Source of the DNA: Luzula sylvatica
Lineage: Eukaryota; Streptophyta; Magnoliopsida; Poales; Juncaceae
Length of the DNA: 64,000 bases
Direction: 5' to 3'
Assembly: GCA_946800325.1 (NCBI GenBank)
Contig: OX326961.1
Span: 39,422,543-39,486,542, forward strand
Shown: piece by piece, positions 46,881 to 60,594 of the stretch
Layout of the letters: every line of letters starts with the position of its first letter
Numbering within the stretch: position 1 is the first letter of the stretch
The notes under the pieces: model-generated
The model's input: the letters and a program-made list of their open reading frames with translations, nothing else
Databases searched by the model: none
Told to the model about the DNA's origin: nothing
Translations under genes and position numbers: made by a program

Positions 46881-47058
46881 CAAATATTCAAATCCTGGAT
46901 TTTGTACCAAAGAACCAAACAAAGAATTTAATATACATGATTTCAAAATACAACAAATCAAACAACTCACATGGATTATCAAATACATGAATAGTGACAT
47001 ACATATACATGTATTTCACTATTATCGTGTATATCACAATCCCCGAAACAAACAAGCC

Positions 47059-50057
47059 CACTCTCTTCAATGTTCATGTTCGTGAAGAACTTACTTCTGC
47101 CATTTCTCCATGGTCGAGAAGAACTCTCGCGTCCTCATGCTAGTCCCTCTGGCGACAACAGTATCCCACGACACCCCTAACGACGATGTCTTTCCCTCTA
47201 TAGCAGCAATTGTAGCCCACGAAACCCTAACCCTATCTCACGACTCCCCTCAAACACTGAAGGAACTTTCTTTTCTGTGCTAGTGCTCACGGTGCCCCAA
47301 AAATAATTAGAGGTAATTTGCGCTGTTTTGATGTAATTTCATGATAATTAGAGAGGTTTAATACTGATTTAGGTTTTATGCCTGCTCATTTGTACATCCA
47401 CATTTATTAGGCTGTAGCCAAGTTGTTCGACACAATGCCTAAAATAGTATGTAAGCCTATTATATTTTTGATTAACATAGTTCTGACAGGTTTGTTCTAC
47501 AGAAATGAAGTCAAAATTTGTGACTTAATACTACGGGATTGAAACCCAATTTTGTGGCTTATAACATGTATGTGGATGACTATTGTATTTGTTGGGGACA
47601 ATTTGACGAATTGGGGCTGATTTAGAAATAAGTGTGGCTAAATTTTCGTTGAATTTGACTTAAATATGGTTAAACCGAACTAGGTTAGGGTTTACCTTGG
47701 TTATCGATGGCTTGATTCGGGTTAATTGAGTTTAATTTGGTTATTCGAGCTTTTTAATTACATTTACTTGCTTTTTTTTTGTTAGGTGATATGAATGAGA
47801 GGAGGCTATAGAAATAATATTGCAAAAAAGGAAGAATGCAAAAATGTTAATAAAATAATAAAAGAAATGAATTGATTGTCGTCCCAAATTAGGGTTAACA
47901 TATTAGGATCAAATTAGACAAAATGGATTGAATTGGGGTTTAATTTTCGAAAATTAGAGCTGAATTAGGAATCAATGTGGTTGAATTAGGATTTATTGTA
48001 GATAATTTGGCAAAATTGGACGTAATTAGGATTTATTAATTTAATTTTGATATTTTATAGCATGTCGCAAATTATCTTCAGTCATGAAAGCATCCATTGA
48101 TCCAGTATACGTATATATTCAATCTTTAAAGTACCAACTATTCATTTTATTTTTCTAATATATATTTGTAGAACTTTTTCTTCCCAAGATCGGTCTATGT
48201 GTATTGTTAGAATGTAGGTATCGAGTCTTGTTTATTGACGAGGATTTGTCCATGATTGTGTTTGTATTTGTAATTGTGTATTTGTAATGATTATTTGGCT
48301 AGGGTTTGATTATGTTATGTTTGTAATATTGGTTTCATGTTTGATAATGATGGTGCCATATTGGTACATGAAATTATTGTACAGTTCTTGTTTCATAATT
48401 TTTACTATCAAATGATTTTTTTTGCTTTTGTATGATAGTGTTATTGTGAAAGATATAATATACAGATAAAAGCAGGGTGCAAACCAATTAAATTACGACA
48501 AAATTAAGATGTACATATAAATAAATCACTTGTAAAATTTAGGTAACGAAAAAGAAGTTAGCAATGATGTACATACATAAATTCAAATAAGACTTGCTAA
48601 CATTTTGTTTGGATTATGATAGTATACGCGGTTTGCTTCTTAAATAAACATCAAATCAATTAATTAGCACCGAAACTTATACAAAACACTTCATTACAAT
48701 TCTAACATAACCTTCACTCAATATAAATACAATATCCAAATATAAATCCGTACAAAGAAGACACAACCATAACTTATTCGATATATATTTACCTTCAAAT
48801 AATTTTTCTCACTTCTTCATTTCGTCTCTTTGCAAAAGCTATCAGTTTGTTTTAGTTTACACTAATGTCTTTTTTACTCTCTTTTTTTCAAAATTCCTCA
48901 ACAAGCATGTCATAAATCCTTTTTTGCACCAACTATTCATCCGTTTTGCTGGATCGAAACCTTGAAAATCTCTCTTAATTGAGCAACTAATCTCGTTCAC
49001 AGTCATTTTTTCTTAAACTATTCCCTTCTAAGCACCTGGTGGTGGTTCGAGCAACAAATACTTTGTGGCTCGTGAGGCATTTTACTTTATATCTTTGTTT
49101 GTTTTTTGGAATCTTAGTGATCATTCATATGAACTAACAAAAAATATAATAAGTTCAATTTATCAAGATCAATTAACAAAATTAAACCAAAAAGTCATAA
49201 ATAACCAAATTAAACTGTTATCAAGTTCAATTTAACCATATTTCAGCGGTATTTGACAAAAATCTAGCTATAAAGATCCCTAATTCTGCCTCGATTTTTC
49301 AAATAATCCAAAATAAATCAAAATTCAGTCATATTGATTTCTAATTTAGCGTCAATTTGCAACTAAAAAAAACAATTTAGTCCATTTAGTATAACTTGAT
49401 CCTAAAATGATAACCCTAATTTGAAAGATAATCAGCCTAATTAAAAAGCGATAAATGAGAGAGTACTCACAAGCTAAACCATCGGCAGAACTTGAGAGCT
49501 GGGTAAAATTGATTTCTAATTGCACAGTAAAACCCTAATTTAGAAATAAATGAGTTAAATTGGGGATAAATTACATAAATTATGGGCTTCGCCAGTTTGA
49601 GCAAACACCCGTCATAGGGCGTCGCCAGATCCAGCCGTCGCCAGAGAGTTCAAGGCGTTAAGGCAGCGTCAAGGCAGCGTCTATCGAGGGTTAGAGTCAC
49701 CAGATTTCCCGTCAAAGCGTCAAGGCAGCGTCGCTAGAGCCATCGCCAGAGAGTTCGCAAGGTACTTGCCATCGTGAGAGATCGGTGTGGCTCCAACGAA
49801 GAGAGAGAGAGTGAGAGAGGAGAACTCCATTATCGAAGAGAGCTAACAAGAGAGAGAGAGGAGAACTCCATTATCAAAGAGAGCTAAGAAGAGAGCCAAC
49901 TGTGATTCCAAGTTTCGAACGGAGAAGGAGGAGAAGGGTTTAATTCACGGGCAGACAGAGTTCCATGCGTGCTTATCTTTGGATTGATCTTAACCCTTCG
50001 TTAGTAAATCAATGATCCACTTTAGGGAGTCCGATATTGGAGTCTAACATAAGATGT
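47059..50057. other. Interior of the putative MULE, no gene recognised
   Basis: Two less AT-rich stretches, 47090-47300 (CCCACGA-type repeats, CCCTAACC) and 49570-49800 (repeated GGCAGCGTC and GTCGCCAGA words), look like leader-type sequence. GA-rich words recur near 49800-49880. No frame over 80 codons carries a known motif. Confidence 0.4.
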
Positions 50058-50198
50058 CAAGGGATCCTCTATATATATACATATATATATATATATCCTA
50101 CCCAACATGATCCCATAATATTTTTATTTTCTCAACAGTCAATATCTTTTCTAATTTGTTCTTCTTTCTTGGTCGTTGATTTGCCATAATACTTCAAT

Positions 50199-50303
50199 AG
50201 ATATATTTTAGAACATATCAATAGATATATTTTAGAACATAATCCCATAATACTTCAATAGATATATTTTAGAACATATCAATAGATATATTTTAGAACA
50301 TAT
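50199..50303. repeat. Short tandem repeat AATAGATATATTTTAGAACATA
   Basis: Four copies of a unit of 21-24 bp (AATAGATATATTTTAGAACA plus AT-rich linker), one separated by a 20-bp segment that is itself repeated (CCCATAATACTTC). Confidence 0.85.
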
Positions 50304-50399
50304 CACCCAATCGTGACACATGTCCCATATATTTTTTTTAGTTTTGTTTTTATTAAAATTAAAATTATACCTATTTATTTATAAATGAAAAATATATAT

Positions 50400-51200
50400 A
50401 ATTGGTCCTCAAACTCATCACAATATATTTGATGAGGTGACAAAATGAATTGATTATAAACATTTCTAAATTGACTCGATTAAATGTTAATTGACATGTT
50501 TAATTAACACATCAATAATTTATAATATGTTAATATTATTAAATGTTAATTGATATGATTTAGAACATATGATCACATGGTGACACGGGTGTCCGATTTT
50601 TTGTTGTTGTTTCTATTGCAACCCGAATTATATCCGTATATGAAAGAAAAATATAATTGACCCCAAACTCATGACAATATCCAAATTATACCTATGTATT
50701 TATGTATGAAAATATATATATATATATATATAATTGGCCCTCAAACTCATCACAATATATTTGATGAGATGACAAAATGAATTTATTAGTATTTCTAAAT
50801 TGACTTGATTAAATGTTAATTGACATGTTTAATTAACAAATCAATAATTTATAATATGTTAATATTATTAAATGTTAATTGATATGATTTAGAACATATC
50901 ATCACATGGTGACACGGGTGTCCTATTTTTTGTTGTTGTTTCTATTGCAACCCAAACTATATCCATGTATGTAAGAAAAATATAATTGACTCCAAACTCA
51001 TCACAATATCTTTGATGAAACGACAAAATGAATTTATTAGCATTTCTAATTCACTCGATTAAAAGTTAATTGACACGTTTAATTAACACATCAATAATTT
51101 ATAATATGTTAATATTAGTAAATGTTAATTGACGTGTCAATTCAATTAAACGGTCAATTAAATCGTTAATTGAGTCCATCAATAATACTAATCAACCTAC
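50400..51200 (+). repeat. Tandem repeat of about 252 bp, three copies plus a partial
   Basis: Unit starts at 50400, 50732 and 50984, each beginning AATTG then an ACTCATCACAATAT stretch. A 77-bp partial unit (50655-50731) lies after the first. Copies keep GACACGGGTGTCC, TTTGTTGTTGTTTC and TAATTAACA blocks. A related single copy sits at 44570-44770. Confidence 0.85.
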
Positions 51201-52253
51201 TTAATCCTTTCTTGCCGCCTCATCAAGAAGGTTATTTTTGTGTTATTGGGGTTCCATATATAATTCCGCCATGAAACAATGACTCAATTGTTAATTTTTT
51301 ATGGAATAATTTACAATTGTTTTCTTTATTTTTTAAAAATTGATATTTTTTATGTTAATGGATTACATTTTAAATATATATTTCGATTTTGTGTGCATTA
51401 TTCACGGTTTTCTTTTATTTGTTTCGAAATTTTAATTTTGTTTGAATTATAACATGTTATATTTTATTTATTTTTTGTGCATTTATAATGATGGATCAAT
51501 TCTATGGACTCTTATTAATTATAATGTATATATTCATGATAGGAAACTATAAACGATCTGAATACTAAGTACATCGAAGCTTCGCTATTATCCAGCTACT
51601 AACTTAATTTTTTATTTTGTTAGCGAATAAAATTGGTGTTTTCACCTTGCGATTGAAAATTATATTGTTTTGTTCCTTTCAAATGGTGCAAGACTCAAGA
51701 GACATGGAACCACTATCTTCAAGTTTCTTACACATCGTATTATTTATTTTTTTCAATTTCTTCCGACATCTCATGTTGTTGGATAGTATAATTTCGAATA
51801 TACCGAAGAAAATGTTTCATCATATTTTTGAGTTCCATATTATTCACATGTCAAGTCATGTTAGCAGTTGACAATCTTCAACAGTATTTATGAAGGGAAA
51901 CGAATGGATAAACTTATACCATTTACATGTCAAGTCACGTAGTTTTCATTGGAAGCAAAAATATCAATGTTTTAAATTGCGATATAACGGTCTGTGATTT
52001 TTGAATTGTAATTTACATATGGTCACAGCTATTGTGCATTATAGCAATGATATTGCGAAGTTATTTTATAGATTACGACATTACGTTTTAGAAATATTTA
52101 TTACGATTTGCACTATAACGATTAAGTACGTTGTTGCGTTGCTATTTAAATTAGTGAAAAATACTCATATGTGATAACTGATATACATATGCTTTGCAAC
52201 CACGAGGAATGCGTGAGATTATATATTTTGTCCATATTTACATAAATCTTGAG
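51201..52253. other. Intergenic with a degraded repeat
   Basis: No gene seen. 51969-52150 is the CAATGTTTTAAATTGCG-starting degraded repeat related on the opposite strand to 43000-43165. Confidence 0.4.
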
Positions 52254-53140
52254 CAGGACCGGTCCCGATGATTTGGTTGCCCCAGCCCGCAATGTTATCG
52301 GTTATGATCAATTAATTTCAATGTTGCCCTGAAAATAAAGAGTAAGAAAAAATTATGTAATAAAAAAACCAAACAATTGAAAGGTAATGGTTCAAAATAA
52401 CCTCTTTCCGTGATTTTTCTGAAATTGTAATCTAATTTTGTATTTTTGCATAAAAAATCATTGCATCCTTCTTAATTTTATGATAACAATATAACCGAGA
52501 AAATAAAATACTTTGATTTTCTAAATATTTTTACAAAAATAATATCGTGTAGAGACTTATAAAAAATTAATTTCAGTTCACACATTTACGAATTAGTTTT
52601 AGTTCAATCTTAATTATGAAAGAATATGAGTCAACAGAGAAAATTTTAAAATGTGACTTTATATGTTATTGTTTTGTTTCTACATTTTATTTTTTGTTTT
52701 TTGGTCGATGAAGAAAAAAGAATATCATGTTAATTTGCAAATTTTTGATGTTTTTTTAATGAAAATATTTTATTGATATATTTTGGAAATAGTACAATTA
52801 TTATTTTGGATCAACTGTGACTGTTGCGTGATATAATATGTTTCTTTTGTGGTTGTAAGGGTGATAATAGGTTATGTATTTAAATAATAAACACTACTAT
52901 CCACAGAAGATCTTACACAATTTTTTAATAATAAATTCACAATAAATTCTTGGCCCCACGGTTGAAACTTTATTTACCCATAGTTTCTTCTTCTTCTCCA
53001 TGCTTCATTTCTGTGGGATACGTAGGTTTTTTAGATTTTTTAACTGGACAAGTGTTCATTACTATATCCCAATGGTTGCCCTTGCTCAGGCCGTTGCCCT
53101 AGTCAGGGGGCTTGCCGGGCTTACCTCGGGGCCGGCCCTG
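52254..53140 (-). mobile_element. hAT non-autonomous element, copy 2 (887 bp)
   Basis: Same length as copy 1 and inverted relative to it. Flanked by its own perfect 8-bp duplication ATCTTGAG (52246-52253 and 53141-53148). I found no difference from copy 1 over the long stretches compared by eye. No transposase frame. Confidence 0.95.
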
Positions 53141-53947
53141 ATCTTGAGAGTACAAAATTTGACACTTGATTTAATTGGATAGCAATGCCAGTTTATGAGC
53201 CATGTCGTTGAATTTTTTTAACACGATACAAGCCAGGATGGTCATGTTTGAAACCTCATTCACAAACCAACCATATGTATAATCATATAATAATAAAAAA
53301 TATCAAATTTCTCCTTTTGATAAAAGAAAAATATAAAAAATATATATCATTTTTAAATTAATATATTCATTCTTAATGTACACTATTATTATATCATGCA
53401 TTCCCGGTTAACTTCTTAACACACCAAAACTCAATTAATCGTTGGAAGTGTTATTTCTAAAGCTGTTTTTACTTAACTTTAGTATATTATATTTAAAAAT
53501 AATTAATTTATAATCCGTAAGACAGAAAAAACTGCAATGCAAATATACCAATATCTAAATTAATACTTTGAAAAAAAATCATAAACCAAAAAAATATTTT
53601 TTTTCACAAAAAGCTAAAAATTATATCCATGCAAATAAAGTTAATTATTTCAAAGTATTATCATCAGATTTTTATTTATTTACATAAGTAATTGTTTATA
53701 TTTTTGATAACTTAATTTACATAAATATAGTAAAAAAATTATTTAATGATTACATTTTTAAATACATAATATAATGATAAAGAATATTTTGGGCAATTTA
53801 ATAAAAATGTGAATGATCGTTCCAAATTTAGAAAAAATAGTTCTAGAAGTAACGTTGCAGTCACATATTACCCACTATTCTCTAATACAAATAGAACAAG
53901 AGATCATTTTTTCTGTTGTATGAACATATTTGTCAATTTTAAAACTA
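53141..53947. other. Intergenic, no feature seen
   Basis: Very AT-rich, no gene. Confidence 0.4.
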
Positions 53948-54237
53948 CTAGAAATATTTCTCGCGTTTCGCTGCGATTTTTCAAAATCTTTTATGATCCT
54001 AAAATAATAATTTTATCTAAAACGTTACAAGTACAAATCAAAAGTAATCTTCATAAATGTTAATTTTAAAAAAAAAATCTGATATTAAATAGTCTCACAA
54101 GTATTATGCAATAAATACAAACTTTTTTTCCTCCTGAAAGCATATCATATGTTCCAAAAGAAAAAATTCAGATGTTTTATTTAGAATACCAGACATGTCA
54201 AATAAAATAAAATTCTGAAAAAGACAAACAAAAAAAC

Positions 54238-54365
54238 ATAAAAGACGCAGCTTGGTACCAATCAAAACTGTTATAATAAACACAAAAAAACGAAGCTTGG
54301 TACATGACGCATAAAAGACACAGCTTGGTACCAATCAAAACTGTTATAATAAGCACAAAAAAACA
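54238..54365. repeat. Direct repeat, two copies of about 60-70 bp
   Basis: Two copies of AAAAGACRCAGCTTGGTACC followed by AATCAAAACTGTTATAATA, with a partial third copy of the GAAGCTTGGTAC part between them. Confidence 0.8.
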
Positions 54366-54399
54366 ATAATACCAACTCAGGCTAACAAAAAGTATTTCT

Positions 54400-54980
54400 G
54401 TGAACAGTTAACGATGAACAGTTGAAAACGATGAACAGTAAAGAACATGATGAACAGTAAACGAGGATGAACAGTAAAAAACATGATGAATAGTAAACAT
54501 GATGAACAGTAAAGGCGACGTGGCCTTCTGGCTTTGAGCCAAATTGGTACAAATTTAATTGGAGGAAGAACATGATGAATAGTAAACAAGATGAACAGTA
54601 AAAAATGATGGACAGTAGCGGTGATGAACAGTAAAAGCAATGATAAACAGTACCTCTGTGAAAGGGATGAACAGTAAGGCGACGTGGCCTTCTGGCTTTG
54701 AGCCAAATTGGTGCAAATTTAATGGGAGGGCAATGATGAACAGTACCTCTGTGAAAGGGATGAACAGTAAAGGCGACGTGGCCTTCTGACTTTGAGCCAA
54801 ATTGGTGCAAATTTAATGGGAGGAAGAACATGATCAATAGTAAACAAGATGAACAGTAAAAACACGATGACCAGTGACGGGGATGAACAGTACCTCTGTG
54901 AAATGGATGAACAGTAAAAGCGACATGGCCTTCTGGCTTTGAGCCAAATTGGTGCAAATTTAATGGGAGGGTTGATTCGT
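54400..54980 (-). repeat. Composite tandem repeat built on GATGAACAGTA
   Basis: About twenty copies of the 11-mer GATGAACAGTA or close variants, combined with four copies of a 55-60 bp module (GCGACGTGGCCTTCTGGCTT, then GAGCCAAATTGGTGCAAATT). The modules start near 54511, 54680, 54770 and 54921. The minus strand stays open for 201 codons (54987-54382), but the product is just the translated repeat (VHPFHRGTVH-type). Not considered a gene. Confidence 0.88.
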
Positions 54981-55029
54981 TATTCATACACTATATAAAT
55001 ATATAAAAAGCATTCAAAATTGAATATTA

Positions 55030-56285
55030 CTAGGAGAATACTCACGTTATGCGTAGAATATGTTAATTATGTTTTTTATTGTAATATAAAGTATATATAA
55101 ATATGATAATACATAATAGCATTTTCTAATATAAATATTTGAACTAATTTGTCTATGATTATGTATATGTTTTTGAACTATTTTATATTATTATGACAAA
55201 AATTTCCATTTTCTTAATCAATTAATAACACTTATATTAATGTGATTGTATAATAATAATATATGAGGTATAACATGATTTTACAAAAAAAACATAACAA
55301 CAAATATTACATCATTGTTGTTCACAATTTTAGGTAGAATATCAAATGTAAAAAATTCCACCGTACTAATATTTTTTTATTGATTCAAAATGTAATGAAA
55401 ATTATAAATAATATCAAACTGAATAGTGAAAGTGATTTAATAAATAATATAAAAAATTAATTTAGCATAACATAAGTATAAATATTATATGTCATATGAT
55501 TTTTTTTTGTTTTTTATATTTAAAAATAACATTATTATTTTATAAGTGTTTATAAACTTAAGGAATTATTTCGATGGATAAACTTTTCTTTATTTTTATT
55601 ATTTTTCAAAAAAAATAATATTAAACTTGCTTGATTAAAAACATAAATATAATCTACTTAGTTTTATATGATATTAGTATAGTTGTAATTTCTAAAAGTA
55701 AATAATAATATTTAAAATTTTATTATGTAAATAAATAATTAAAATTTTATTTTGTAAAAATGATTTTTTTTCATTGTATTTTCACATAATATGTAAAATG
55801 GTATTTATGAACTATGTTAATATGGATGGCAAAATAAAGAAAAAATTAAAACGAATATATTTGATGAGTTTTTAAAAATAATATTACTATATGTTGTATG
55901 TTTATAATATTAGATATTAAGTTATTAGTATTTCCTATATAAACTTTCCATCTTCTATTGTTGTCACATTTGATCATGTAAACTTATGTAAAATAGTAAA
56001 CAATTCAATAAAGTTGGTCTAACATGAACCTAACCAATAACAATAGCCCATATCATTAATATATGATACGTGGCTTTCTAAAAATCTTTGAAACATAGTG
56101 TAAAATAAGAGATACTTAAATGGCTACAAAGAAAAAAAATGTTTATAAAAAATCAATGATTAATCAAAAGTCTAAATTTTACCACATATCATAATCAATG
56201 GTTAAAAAGAAAGTGGTGACGTGGCACAAGAAAAATTGCACAAATTTGGGTCCAATATAAGAGTGTGGGTAAATTGACAAGCTGA
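55030..56285 (-). mobile_element. Helitron of the 26223 family, copy on minus strand
   Basis: 3' end at 55030: CTAGGAGAATACTCACG on the plus strand, the complement of the hairpin plus CTAG terminus, preceded by A. The body aligns with 26223-28500, lacking the SINE and the solo LTR there. Its 5' end is near 56285, where AAATTGA fits a TC start on the minus strand. Confidence 0.7.
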
Positions 56286-57770
56286 CTATGTGCTGGGTTG
56301 ATTTTTAAAATTTAAAAAAAAAATCAAAAGGTGAATTTTCTTACACAGTGATATAATTTATTCACCACTTATTTTGTACATATGTTTGAGTTTCCTCATG
56401 AATCAACATCATCATGATTATTCATGATTATTGATCATTTGATTATGTGATGTGGATTCATCATATATATTAATATTATTTTTGATCATTTAAAACATGT
56501 GTTTTGTATAACCATTTGTAATCATTTGTCAGTATTAATTTGATCTGTTAGATGTAGTGATGTGGTTTGAACTCAACCATTTTTTTTGTTAGATTTTTTG
56601 AAGATCAAATTTGTGTAGTCGTATATGTGTCATTATTTTACACCAAATTTTAAGCATACTTAGAAATCCACATCATTCTACATTAATGACGTGGACTATT
56701 ATTATTGGTTGATAGGTATATTCAATTGTTTATTATTTCACATAAAATTACATGATCAAATGTGAATGCAATGGAAGATGAAAAGTTTATATATGAAATA
56801 CTACAAAACATACAATATATATTTGTATTGTTTAGAAATTAAATTTTAAAAATCTATCAAACAAATTCATTTTAATTTTCTATTTATTTTGACATCCATA
56901 TTAACATAGTTCATACATACCGTTTTTCATAATTTTGAATTTGTAAAAATATTATATAAGAAAATACAATTCAAAAAATGCATATTTACATAATAAATTT
57001 TGAATAGAATTTTAAGTATTATATTTACATAATAGAATTTTAACTATTATTATTTATTTTTAAAATAATCATAACTATAAGAATCTCATATAGTACTAAT
57101 TAGATTATATTTGTGTTTTTAGCCAAACAAATTTCATATTAAATATTGTAAAAATAATATAACTAAAAAAATAGTGTGTGCATCTAAGTAATTTCTTAAA
57201 CTTATAAGCACCTGTCGAATAATATTAAATAGTATTGTTATTTTAAAAAATGTTAATTAAAAAAAAAACATATGATATAAAATAATTTGTATTTATGTTT
57301 ATTCTAAATTAAATTTTGATATTATTTATTAAATTACTTTCACAATTAAGTTTGATATTATTTATAATTTTCATTACATTTTGAATCCAGAAAAAATATT
57401 TGAACTATATAATTATTGATGTGTTACTACATATGTCATATTATTTATTATTTTGACATGTGATATTTTGTGAAATATTATAAACAATGATATAATATTT
57501 GTTGTTATTTTTATTCGTAAAATTGTATTATATCTCATATATTGTTATATAATAACACTAATATAAATATTATTATTTGATTAAAAAAATAAAATTTTTT
57601 GTTATCATAATGTAAAATAATTGTAAAGCATATGAATAATCATAGATAAATTTGTTCAAATAAAATTATTTTGAAATGATATTATCAATATTATCATACA
57701 AATGTGTATTTTGTATTAGAATAAAAAACATAAATAAACTTTTTGCCGCGTAACGCGAATATTCTCCTAG
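56286..57770 (+). mobile_element. Helitron of the same family, copy on plus strand
   Basis: 3' end hairpin CGCGTAACGCG (57748-57757) then AATATTCTCCTAG and T at 57771. The right half is the complement of the 55030 copy's first kilobase; the left half is less similar, so the 5' end is uncertain. Together with 55030-56285 it forms a large imperfect inverted repeat. Confidence 0.65.
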
Positions 57771-60594
57771 TTTAATATAAAAAGACGCATTATTGTCTTT
57801 ATCATTATGCTTAAATGAAAATAGGTTTTGCTATTATTACAATCAACTTATATATTAAGAAGATATTCTCGTTCTTTAGAAAGGAAAAACCAACAGAAAA
57901 ATGCCTTCCCTTTTTTCGATGTATTTTCCAATATTTTCGGGAATTGACCCTAAAATTAGATTGATAGAAATAGAAATTGCCGACCATCTTAGTTAGGCAT
58001 ACTTCAAAAATAATATATGTAAAACGTTCGTGTAAAATTTGAATTAAACGTTTTTCAAGTCAATTAGATGTTCGGTCAAATGAAACGGAATAAGCTAATA
58101 ATTTGTTAATCCGGCTATTCGTTTGTAGTTAAAAAAAAATTATATAATACGGATACAATAATTCGGTATATAATTTTTTTTATATAATACGGATACAATA
58201 ATTCGGTATACAATAATTCGGTATATAAAAAATTGTATTCGAAAATAATTGAGAAATGTAATTATTTTATTTAATAATGTTTATTTTAGTTCGGAATCCT
58301 AAATTTATAGTTTATTATTGATAGTTTTGTTGTCTTGATCTTTGTTCTAGATTTAAGTTTTTTTTTTTTTTTTTAAGAAATATATATAATTTCTTTTACT
58401 AAAAATGTATTATACGGTAATTTGTGTTTTTTAAAACATTAATAAAATACACAAATTATTAATTAAGTTGGGTACGGAAATGTCTAATATGTATATTGTT
58501 CGTCAATTATATGCGTAATTGTTTGTCAATTTGAGACGTACATTAATATTTTCGTAAAATACTTGAATCATTTAGTACGATTAATTATCTTCTGACAAAA
58601 GAAGTATAACCACAAACAAATGAAGAGAAATAAAAAAAGGTCTCCCTATTGGATGATGATAATTACTAGTACGTTAGTGTACGTAAATAATTGTTAGCAT
58701 GCTGGTTAAATTTTTTTCAAGATAATGAAAATTTTATCGTTGTTCTTATTTGATAACTTCATAGATTTACAAAAAAATAGTATTTAAATAAATTTTACAT
58801 GAATTATGAATTTATGATTTATTATTATTTTTTTAAAAAAACATCTTCAAATTTAGTAAAAAAAATAGCAATCTTAATATTTAAATTTAAGATAACCAGT
58901 TAAGAATTCAACAATAGCTAAAAATCAAATCATTTAACTAAAGTATCACTTCAGTTCAGACCACAAATAAACTACAAGATAATAAATTTGAATTATTAAT
59001 AGAATAGAATATAGTATTCGTTATTAATTTTAGATATAAGTAAGAAGTTTTCCGTTAAGAACAGGAATTAAATTATTATTAGTATAAAAAAATTTAACTG
59101 ATTAATTGAAATTTGTGTTTCTGGCCTAACTCCAATTTTGTGTGGCAGGCCACGTCCTTTGAAAAAAAATTGGAGCAATTTATCCGCCATCTTTAATTTC
59201 GTGCAAAACACTACCCACAACAAGAACAACAAAAAACAATATCTAATAATGTTGAGAATCGAACTATATTATATTATATAGACAAAAAACCGAATTTGAT
59301 TTCTCAACTATTAAAAACCCCATGCATATCTTGTTATTTAAATGTCGTTAGTTTTAAATGGTAAATATATACTTAGTTAATTAAATGTCTATCGAAAAAA
59401 TATTTAAATTAAATAAAAAAAGAGCGATCATGGTCGTGATGTTCGGTCGAAGATTATGTTGGTGTGTTTTGTCAGTTCCACCCTTCCATGTATCATCTCC
59501 ATTCTCTAAGGGCATGTTTGGAGAGGTGGAATTATAATGGAATTAGAATTTCAAGATTAAGCAAAACTTAATTTTTTGTTTGGCATGTGGAATTAGAAGT
59601 GAATTTCAAAGTGGAGGTTCTTATTATTCCTATTTTTTGGATAAATTTGATTCCATTAAAACTTGGAGTGCCAAGATGATGAAAAACTCAAAATCAATTA
59701 AGCCAAACAATTAATCAAATACTTATAATTAATTTTATTTTAACAATAATGAAATTTTATTGTAATAAATAAATAGTGTATCTCATATATTAATTATTAA
59801 TATAATTGTTATGTAATAGTTAATATCATAATAATTATTAAATACATATAATTAATATAATATTCTATATTACCATAAGTAATATAAATACTATATACAT
59901 ATAATTAATATAATATTATTATTATATAATTTCTGATATTATACTAATTATATTAAAATAATTAAATAACAAAAGAATTGTATTAATTGTAATATATATT
60001 AATATATACACTATTATTATTATAATAAATTAATAATATAAAAGTACACTCGTGCAATGATTATATAATTAACATTCATTTGAATTAATTATTATAGAAA
60101 AAAATGAACATTCATTTGAATAAATAAATTAACAATCAATTATTATATAATTAACAATCATTTGAATTAATAAATTAAAACTAATATTAACTATTTGTTA
60201 ATCATTTGTTTTTTAGAACATAGAAATTGTGGTAATGAAATCTTGGGATTAAATAAAATTTATCTTTCATTGTTAAATTTTCCCTGCACGGTCTAGTGCA
60301 ATGATGAAAGAGAAATATTACTAGCCTCTAGGTTTCATCATCGCACACTCGTTAATTAAAAAACAAATGAATAACAAATAATTAATATTATTTCAAATGA
60401 ATGTTAATTATATAGTAACTGATTGTTAATTGTAGGAGATGTGATAATTACCATATTAATTAAATGTGTTAAGTAAAACATAAAAATTTGGAAGTAAAAT
60501 CTGGAGGAATATATCAATCAAATGTTAAAAATCGGTCACGAGAATTATAAAACCCGGTGTTCCTTTAAGTTTGTAAAACCAGTTCTAATTAAGG
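57771..60594. other. AT-rich intergenic region
   Basis: No gene recognised. A short duplicated block (ACGGATACAATAATTCGGTA) lies at 58151-58230. GGGCATGTTTGGAGAGGTGG at 59512-59531 resembles the start of a Tourist-like element, but no matching end was found. Confidence 0.4.

Larger units (their letters stand above)
45520..47058. mobile_element. Tourist/PIF-Harbinger-like element
   Basis: Inverted ends GGGCTTGTTTGTTTTGAGGG on the left and the complement of GGGCTTGTTTGTTTCGGGG on the right. Flanked by ACT on both sides, a 3-bp duplication (PIF elements prefer TWA). A second copy of the left-end motif lies at 46207-46227. The interior 46310-46880 is a TATAATATAA low-complexity tract. The solo LTR at 45544-46159 is nested near the left end. 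Confidence 0.65.
53948..55020 (-). mobile_element. Helitron-like element, 3' end at 53948 (other limit uncertain)
   Basis: Minus-strand terminus: hairpin around TCGCAGCGAAACGCGA followed by GAAATATTTCTAG and T. The interior holds the repeats at 54238-54365 and 54380-54980. The 5' end is not recognised; it may stop before the repeat block. Confidence 0.45.

Noticed and set aside
51575..51600. Helitron 3' end
   Set aside because: A hairpin (CGAAGCTTCG) is present, but it is not followed by CTAG/T in the right place.
53000..53182. 60-codon frame
   Set aside because: It reads through the end of the hAT element and the same sequence in copy 1 gives no matching extended frame.
54382..54987. 201-codon minus-strand frame as a gene
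   Set aside because: The whole product is translated repeat with no non-repeat domain.
59512..59760. Tourist-like MITE
   Set aside because: Only a plausible left end (GGGCATGTTTGG); no inverted right end or duplication found.
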